The notes below the pieces were generated by a model. The model was not told the DNA's origin. It saw nothing but the letters and a program-made list of their open reading frames with translations, and ran no database searches. This document shows, in pieces, positions 47,601-56,600 of a stretch of DNA of 64,000 bases (the first letter of the stretch is position 1; the number at the start of each line of letters is the position of its first letter). The position numbers and the translations under genes are program-made. Source of the DNA: Notospermus geniculatus (Eukaryota; Nemertea; Pilidiophora; Heteronemertea; Lineidae); assembly GCA_002633025.1 (NCBI GenBank), contig NMRB01000291.1:254954-318953 (forward strand), given 5' to 3'.

Positions 47601-50600
47601 TGTCATTATGGATTTTGTATTTTTTCAGTGTGACGATGCTTTGTTGTGTGTCATGTTAGAGCAACTTGACTCTACACAGTCATTAGTTTGTTCAGTCATC
47701 TCTTGATTTAATATCTTTTCTTCTTTTTCTTTTCAGCAATTTTCACCGTTATGTGCTACAATGTCCTCTGTGATAAATACTGCACTCGCCAACAGTACGG
47801 GTATTGTCCAACGTGGGCCTTATCGTGGGAGTATAGAAAAAAAGGCATCATTGAGGAGATTCGGCATTATAGCGCTGATATCATAAGCCTCCAGGTATGT
47901 TCACTCAGTCTGCATCTTCTCACTTTTTCAAAGGTAGGCCTATATGAAAGATGTCAGGGATTCCGCCAGAGGGGGGGGCAAGGGGGGCAGAAGCCCCCCC
48001 TTTCATGATCTGATGGGGGCATGCCCCCCTTAAATTGCAGAGCAGTGTCTTTAAATTGCCCTTATTTTCATTCAAGAGATACAACAGTTGAACAAAGATC
48101 TCTACACAGGATGTTTTAAGCTCTGAAATGCTTGGAAAATGCATCTCCAGCCTTCTGGGGAAAAAACTTTTCTGGGGAGGGCCCCCAGACCCCCACTTCG
48201 GCCGGAGGCACCCGGATTGTGCCCCCCCTAAATATTTTTTCTGGTTGAAACCCTGGATGTCGGACTCCCCATCACACCAGAAAACATTTCCGCGAAAAGA
48301 CCTGCCATATTTGGGAAAAGGACAAATTCAGTATTGCCTCTACATTGGAAAGTCTAATTTGAGAATTGGTTTGTAATTTGGAATCTGAATCTGAATTTGT
48401 ATGGTCGCGGATTTTTGCAGAATTAAAAGTTTCCAACTAGGAGTGTTCTACATGTAGTTCTGAAGTGATATCGTTAACATATTCTGTTACTGATAAATCA
48501 TTCAAGGGCTCAATCAGGGGTGACCAATGTCACCAATAAATTTACCTCATAGACAACCAGTCTTTGTTGATAAGGCTACAAAGCCATGAAAATTGGCCTG
48601 TCAACAATTAGCATAAGTGATGGATAATACTGAAACAAAAAGGGGACATGCTCTTATGAATTTTCAATCAAGTATAGAATAGCAATTCATCAAAGCTGGC
48701 AAGGATGGGCTGCTGATGTTGGTTTTTTCCATTTAGTTTTATTAATAATGTAGAATATTTATGGCCCATTTTCAAAATTGTTGATAGTTTCCAACCATAA
48801 TATTGTCATGTATGACTGCGTGTCCAATCAAATTTGATCGGCTTATGAAAAAGTATTGTTTAATACTTTAGATTCATGGCACTTGACAAAATTTCCCTGC
48901 TTTAGCCTTTCCTGTCTGTTAACTCAACTGGTTGGTTCAGTTTGTGCCGATGTCTTGTTATTTTGAGTTGGTGCTAAGATTGACAACATCCCTATAATTC
49001 TTCAGCATGATAAATCCACCATGACACTCAACTCCCATCACTCATAACGCTCATGGATTGAAGACAGCTAAGTGCTTGGGAAGCTTTATCTTATCCGAAG
49101 GTTAATCGCGTTTGGATTTCGTCTTTGACCTTTTGTCTTCGTGGTCGCATCCTGAAGGATATTGGTGTTGCCATCAAGTCACATGCGATTTTGCATACGT
49201 TTTACTGTCTTGTTCATAAATAAAGCAGCCATCGAAAAAGAGAGGGTTTCTGGATCATCTTTCTGGATCAATATTTACTTCCTTTTGCTATGAAAGTCAT
49301 GCAAGGACCCTCGGGAATTGACTGTCTGGCATTTTCAGTCTGGGAATCAGATATACGACTTCCCTTGGAGTCGGACTTGTTCATCAAAATGTCAAATGAC
49401 ACTTATGCCATAGTACTGGGGTACTAGACTTAAGTGATGAGGGCTGTTGGCATGGCTACACCACGTTCTGGGATGCTGGCGAAGTTCATGTGTCCTGTAA
49501 CAGACAAAGGCTGTTGTCATAGTTTACTCTAGATTGTCAGGTTTCCTGTGCCCTTTACTCAAAGCGATCCATAACAATAAGGCGATTAGGGCAGGGATGA
49601 AATCATCTCTTTGAGGAAAGCCTGCCCTATCAGTTGCGTCAGTTACACCAATGTGGCAGATGATGTAACAGGCCCTATTGTCCCGTTACGTTTTCCTCCA
49701 TCATTCTGCTATATTATGCAATCAAATGTTCTTGGCCAATCATGTGCAGCAGATTGCATCATGTGATCATAGGATGTCACATCGTATCGGACACTCAATC
49801 ATCGTATCGGATCCTAAAACCTCGTATCGGACAGCCCTCCTAGTTTCAGCCAATCAGAGCATAGGCCTGTTGTTATAGTTGCTAGGCAATTTACATAATA
49901 TAGCAAAGAGTGGATGGCAGGTCGTCCAATATGGATTTTTGTTGGATGAAGAAAAGTTATATCGGACTCGGCTTCGCCTCGTCCGATATAACTTTTCTTC
50001 ATCCAACAAAAATCCATATTGGACTCCCTACCATCCACTATTTGTATAATGATGACCTGCTCCACACCCTTTCATGTCTTTGATTCCTACCGACTGCATT
50101 CACTGCTACATGACAACAAACACAAATTCCCATAAATGATATACGTTGTTTGTCCATTATTTTTCTTGTCGGCTGAAATATCAAAGTTCTGTAATCCTTT
50201 GTTTGATCCGTTTCTCTGTTTACGTGACCTTTTACTTTTTACATCAACGTCTGCTGCAGTGTGTACTTTTAATGGAGGCCTTGGCAAGGGCTGCAGATTT
50301 CTTTGCACTATATGAACTCCAGTCAGTCTGACTGATGGACTGTCCTTAGCTCAGACACCAGGATGACTTCTCGTTACCATTTAACCAAACCAACTTCAAG
50401 ACAACCGTACCTGATCTGTTATCACCGGGGTGGCCTTGAAGACAAGACACTAAACGATACAGACCTTCAGCTTCTCCCGTGATGTCAATATCGTCTTCCC
50501 ATATCGCCATTCCCCACGAGCTCATCATAGCTAATCCCGGGCAGTGTCCTTCACCCCATCTCATCCGATCAATAAAAAACACCCTCACCCTCCCGCGATC

Positions 50601-53600
50601 TTAACCAGGTTAACCCTGCTGTGGAGGCGTACTGTGATATACTGCTCTGCATCCTCGTATGATGGATCGATAAAGACGTTCATTATTTGAACTTTTTGTT
50701 CTCTTCTGGTGGCAGATGTAAGCAGAAACCATATCCTAAGCATTTCCTACAACTAGGTGAGCTTGATTGAATGGAAAATTTGAATTTTTTTTTCTGTGCA
50801 GCTCTTTGCAACTCCTAAGTCATCTAATATCTAAGCTAGTGATCCTGTATTTTGCACTTGGCTATAGATTATCTCAGGCTTCTGTCATAGTCATTTGTGG
50901 TAAATTTTCTTCTCCAACAGTGTTGATAACCAATGATGTATCAATATATCAATCAGTTTATGGATCCTTGCCTCTGGCGTTATCGGATGGATTTTGGTTG
51001 CTATCAGTAGGCTATTGTTATTTCTACCACTCAATTGGCGTTCCCAAGGCTACTCATAACAAACGTTGACGTCGCCACAATGTCATGGGTTAAATCGATG
51101 CCAGTCGGTCAGACAAAGATTGTATCTGACACATGGTGAATCCTGGGATTTTCACCTCACTATCAGTTCTGAGATGCAGATGAGCTCTGAGTCTGTTTAT
51201 CTTTTCAACGAAGGCTGCTGGTTTAGAATATATCTCCTTGAGATATTGAATGTCATGATCTACATGTCATGAGGAAGATCCAGGGGCGAGGATCGATTGC
51301 AACAACGATCCTGGGAATAAGTGATCAGGATCAAGAGCAGTTGATGGTAAAAAAGTGTTCTACTGTTTTCTTGTTTATCAACAACACCTCCTCCTAGTGC
51401 TGCCCACTGTTGCCTCTACCGCTGTGTCTTGGGTCTGGTAACCACCCACCACTATAATTGGCCAGTTCAGATCAAGATATGAGCAGATGGATCTGGTACA
51501 GCATAACCGTACCTGATGCTGATGTGAATTTTTGGCCATATCTGCTGCAGATGTGAATTCGGCATACTCGATGCAGATGTGAATTGGCCAAACCTGATGC
51601 AGATGTGAATTGGCCATACCTGATGCAGATGTGAATTGGCCATAACTGATGCAGTTTGAACTGCTATATCTGTGTTTCAGTCTTGATTTTGCAGAGACAA
51701 ACATGATCACAGCTGTGTCCTCAGGGAAACATGTTAATACATCGACAATCACATCATTCTTTGCATCCAAAGATTGTTTTCTTTCTTTTCTGCCACCACA
51801 TCCCTGGAGGCTTTTCGCACTAACAAACTCAGGGTCATGCGAGTTTAAGGGCCCTCAGCATCTTGTCAGCGCAAGTTGTTATTGCTCTTAAACCTACATT
51901 AACTGTTTAATGTAGCGATCCGCGTCTATGCTAGACCTGTAGCCGTAGCTCAATGAAAGGCTATTGCCATGGCAACGTTGCCAGCATCCTAATGCATTCA
52001 AGTGCGTCGGTGGCAGTAATTCTGCAACTACACACTTCATTGGATCTCATCTGCCGAGTGTTCTTAATCGCACAATATGAGAATATGTTTTGCATCATCA
52101 AATGTGGAATCTGTTTTTGTTCATTGTACATTTCTTAAACCATTGCGTCGATGGCGCTGACAGTCGACAGTTTTAAAACACAAACCTCATAACACTGTCA
52201 TGTAGGCCTATTTGTGCTCGCTTAAATATTGGTGTACACCGGCCTAAGTGCCAGTAGTAAACTTTTTTGGCAACATCATTGAAAACCAACTTTGTCGTGG
52301 GATTCTCTTCTAGATGTAGATTTCTGAAACATCTGCAGAAATTTTCTCACACTCCTGTTTTCTGCCGAGATAGGTTTGAAATGGAATTGTCAGAGGGCTT
52401 TCCAAAAAGTATTATTTGTGTCAAGTATTAAAAAGGATTGTGGCTGTAAGCAATTCTACTCCATAATTATCTTATAGGCAATGTGGCCCGGTCATTTCAT
52501 TGGGAAAAAAATGGAATTAGCAAAGTGACAATTTTGTTCTGGCCTTTGACCTGGTGAAATAGCTCATTTTCTAAATTGTGTTGTACTTTTCCGACTGACT
52601 GGACATCACGAGCTAAGTTACATTAGAAAGTAATTGCGATTAGTACACATATTTTGTATGATCATTGTTTTTGAACTTGAACACCAAACTCATAAAACTT
52701 GCTTGTACTTTATGAGTCTGCTGTCAGATAAATGATTTTAGTGGAAATGCATTTCGTACATCAACAATAGAATTACAATAAATTTGGAAAAACGGATGGG
52801 TAGAGTATGTAATTTGTTCTGTTTCTTTGACTGGTGTAGTGGGAAAATGACAAACTGAGAAGAGTAAGTGAGTATAGAGGAGTTTGTACGTGGGTTGTAT
52901 TGATTCTCCATTGAAAATGGTTGTACTTTAGTAGAACAGTAACACTATGGGAGGCTTATCTTCATTGTAATTCAGTCTTAAAAAAGAGATTTATTGGGTC
53001 TTAAATAAGTTTTTCAGTTTTATGTGCTGTTGGCGTAACATTAGCTATCTTTGATACTTTTGGTGCCCTCTGGGTCTCTTGTGTCGTGAACATCTTGTAT
53101 CGGAGCTGGTAATGCATCTTGAGAACATAACTCATCTCCTGTTGCCTAGCAATCTACGTAGCTTGTTTCATTTGTGCGAAAAAGGTCAGAGCGCTAATCG
53201 TTTTAGTCGTGAGTTCTTCTGTCATACGTTCCATCCTTTTGTACTGTTAATTACCTGGCATCTTTTCTTCCTGGAGAAGAAAGGATAAGAAGATTGGAGA
53301 GATCATATAACACACAAAGTTTAATTCTCCAGGGGAAACACATCTTTGTGCCTTTCATTGTTTAGGCCTAGTTCCATTTCTTGCCCAGCCAACAGACTTT
53401 ATGTTCTGGTTGATTTCTATGTGTGAATGAATGCCCCTTATCATCTCCATTTTGGCACTTTGACTTTCTTGACCATTGTTTGTCTTATTTCGAAGAGATG
53501 TGGAATTTCAAATTTTCTGCTGATTTCAGACTTTTGTGACTGTTTTGTTCCTTATGCTTTAATCTATTTGGTTGTAGAAGTAATCTTAATTTTCTGACAG

Positions 53601-56600
53601 TTGTCTCATATTTTTTCCTTCCAGGAGGTTGAAACGGACCAGTTTTATCACTTTTTCCTGCCAGAACTAAAGCAAGATGGTTACGAAGGGGTTTTCGCGC
53701 CCAAATCACGGGCACGCACAATGAGTGAAAACGAACGGAAGCATGTCGACGGTTGTGCTATATTCTACAGGACATCCAAGTAAGTCATGGTCATTGCAAG
53801 GACACTGGAATATGAAATTTGATGGGCAAAGATGTTGGTAACTTTCCTGAGATGATATGATCAGGTGTATTGGTTGACTCCCAGTTCAACTGGCTGCTGC
53901 CGTTCCGGGCCTCATTCTATAAAACTGCAATAGGCCCATCCTGAGGTAATCAAAGGTTGTTGGTGTCACCGCAGTCTGTTTGTGGTGACAAAGGGAGCGA
54001 GTGCTAAGAACGACTGATTGCCTCAGGATGTAGTGTGCCAGAATTATTCCCCAAACTTTTCTGGTTTCCTAATGGCTCATCGTTCAGAATGGTTGTGGCG
54101 TAGGAACATGTAAATAAAACGTAGACAAATAAATATGTTCTATACAAGTGCCTGTGGGGTGTCTTTGTGCAAAAACCAATATTGTTTCATATGTTGACCA
54201 ACCAAACCAAGTAACTCTTTCGGGGCAAGAAATAAGTCAGACTAGTATTTCAACATGGAACTGTAATCGTGTCGCTTACAGAAGCACATCTCATCTTATG
54301 TTCTTCTTTCCCCTGTGGGGTCGTATTCACGACCACAATCATCCCCTCTGCCGAGACATACTGCTTGACTTTCAGCTGTCTCTGGTAAAAATATTGTGCT
54401 TTTATTTCAAATGGATGGCATCGGGGACGGGCCCTTGTTCACCTCCTTTATATCAAATACCCATTCAAACGTCTCCCCAATGATTTCAATCCAGTGGTTA
54501 TGTTTATCTCTCTCCTTCATCCATCATCAAAAATGATTTCCCCAGACACCATCGCATTGAATTCAACTCCTTTCTGGTGTTAGCCAGATCAGTGTGTTTT
54601 TCATTGGCGTGATTGATTTCGACTGAGTTTGAAACCGTCAAACATCTGCTTATGGCACTCTGGCCTTCTGTTGCAGGTTTTCCCTGTTAAAGGAACATCT
54701 GATGGAGTTTAACCAGATCGCAATGGCGAGAGCGGAAGGGTCCCATGATATGTTGAACAGGGTAATGACAAAAGACAACATCGGCCTCGCCGCACTTTTA
54801 GAGACCAAAGAGGGGGTGTTTGAAAATGGTGAGTCAGAAAAGAAAGAACTGGAACTCTGTTGAGTCCGTGGTGTACCGGGTACTCTGATGTACTTGTGTG
54901 CGAAGTAGGGGTGTGGTAGGTGAGGTAGGGGTGGGAGGATAAAGAAATTAGTGGGGGTCACTTGAAAAGAACCGAGGATTGGCAACTTTCTGATAGGAAA
55001 TTTGTTGGGGATATTTGAGTTAAGGCTGGGAGCCATCACATAGGCCTAGAGGCATGGTCGATGCTCCTCTAGGATGAATCACTGGTATCTAAACTTGAAT
55101 GTTTTATTGGGTTGCAGGCCTACCGCCAGATAATCAAATAAGGCAGCCTATCCTAGTGGCGACAGCTCACGTTCACTGGGACCCCGAGTACAGCGACGTA
55201 AAGCTGATACAGACGATGATGCTCATGTCAGATCTGAAGAATTTCATCGAGGAGACAACTACCAGTTTGCGTCCCGGTGCAGCACCCACTGACTGCAACA
55301 GCCTGCCGTTGATTCTGTGTGCTGATCTCAACTCATTGCCAGAATCAGGTAAGTTTTCAGACCATAAGGAGTTGCTTTCTCATTTTCACACGTCCTGGAC
55401 CGCCTGTCTTGTTTTGGGAAACTCTCTACCAATTTCGTTGATGTCTTTTTAATTAATGAGTGAAGGCTTTCTTCTGTAGTGTTCTCCAATACCCACCCAA
55501 CATGGACCATGATGTTTGCCTTCTTATTTGTTCTGATAATTCAACAACAGTTGGTTGTGTTCATTGCCAGGTGTAAGGGTAAAAGTTGTCTCGTCTGGCT
55601 GGGTCTGAAGTTATCTTGGCACTCATCCCAAGGATTACGACTATCTCACTCATTGTAATCCATCTCAAACATCAAGTTTTCGTCAATGCACCCAAGTCTG
55701 TCTGCAATGCCGAAAGTAGGCCTTGGGGGTTTCCTGGTAGAAATTTGGATTCGTGTGAGCATGCTAGAAGTAAGCATATGACGTGGAGATCAATAGAACT
55801 GGTAGACATGATGTACAACGTTTCTCTCTGATATGCTGGAGAGGTTGTTTATTGTTCGACATTCGGCTGATTGGTATTGACATGTCTGGTAGATGTTGAC
55901 GAGGAGGTGTCGGATGGAATATAAAAAGTCACGGGNNNNNNNNNNNNNNNNNNNNNNNNNNNNNNNNNNNNNNNNNNNNNNNNNNNNNNNNNNNNNNNNN
56001 NNNNNNNNNNNNNNNNNNNNNNNNNNNNNNNNNNNNNNNNNNNNNNNNNNNNNNNNNNNNNNNNNNNNNNNNNNNNNNNNNNNNNNNNNNNNNNNNNNNN
56101 NNNNNNNNNNNNNNNNNNNNNNNNNNNNNNNNNNNNNNNNNNNNNNNNNNNNNNNNNNNNNNNNNNNNNNNNNNNNNNNNNNNNNNNNNNNNNNNNNNNN
56201 NNNNNNNNNNNNNNNNNNNNNNNNNNNNNNNNNNNNNNNNNNNNNNNNNNNNNNNNNNNNNNNNNNNNNNNNNNNNNNNNNNNNNNNNNNNNNNNNNNNN
56301 NNNNNNNNNNNNNNNNNNNNNNNNNNNNNNNNNNNNNNNNNNNNNNNNNNNNNNNNNNNNNNNNNNNNNNNNNNNNNNNNNNNNNNNNNNNNNNNNNGTA
56401 AACTGATCTGGAATATCAATATTCAATGAGTAAAAGCTTTGCTCTCAGATTTATCACCGTCGTTTGTTGAATTTCTTTGTGCTTGTCCTCTTTCAGGTGT
56501 GATTGAATATCTGGTGGAAGGAAAGATAGCTGCCAAACATGTGGATTTTAAGGACTTAGGTTATGAAGAATGCTTACAGAAACTCACAACAATCGACAAC

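Larger units (their letters stand above)
41807..47736 (+). other. CNOT6: CNOT6 intron 4
   Basis: A 5.9-kb intron with the duplicated segment around a single N (42609-43533), two large foldback elements (44087-44274, 45335-45567) and a minus-strand tRNA-like SINE piece (45226-45305). No protein exon is recognised. Confidence 0.7.
47895..53624 (+). other. CNOT6: CNOT6 intron 5
   Basis: A 5.7-kb intron with a CAGGG-ended element (47955-48255), CGTATCGGA repeats and a palindrome (49783-50043) and a 26-bp tandem repeat (51511-51656). No protein exon is recognised. Confidence 0.7.

Noticed and set aside
51378-51770. Minus-strand 130-codon frame with HQ-rich repeats
   Set aside because: The repeat pattern comes from the 26-bp minisatellite; no independent coding evidence.
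55790-56429. Long frames across the 462-N gap
   Set aside because: They are open only because N codons are not stops.
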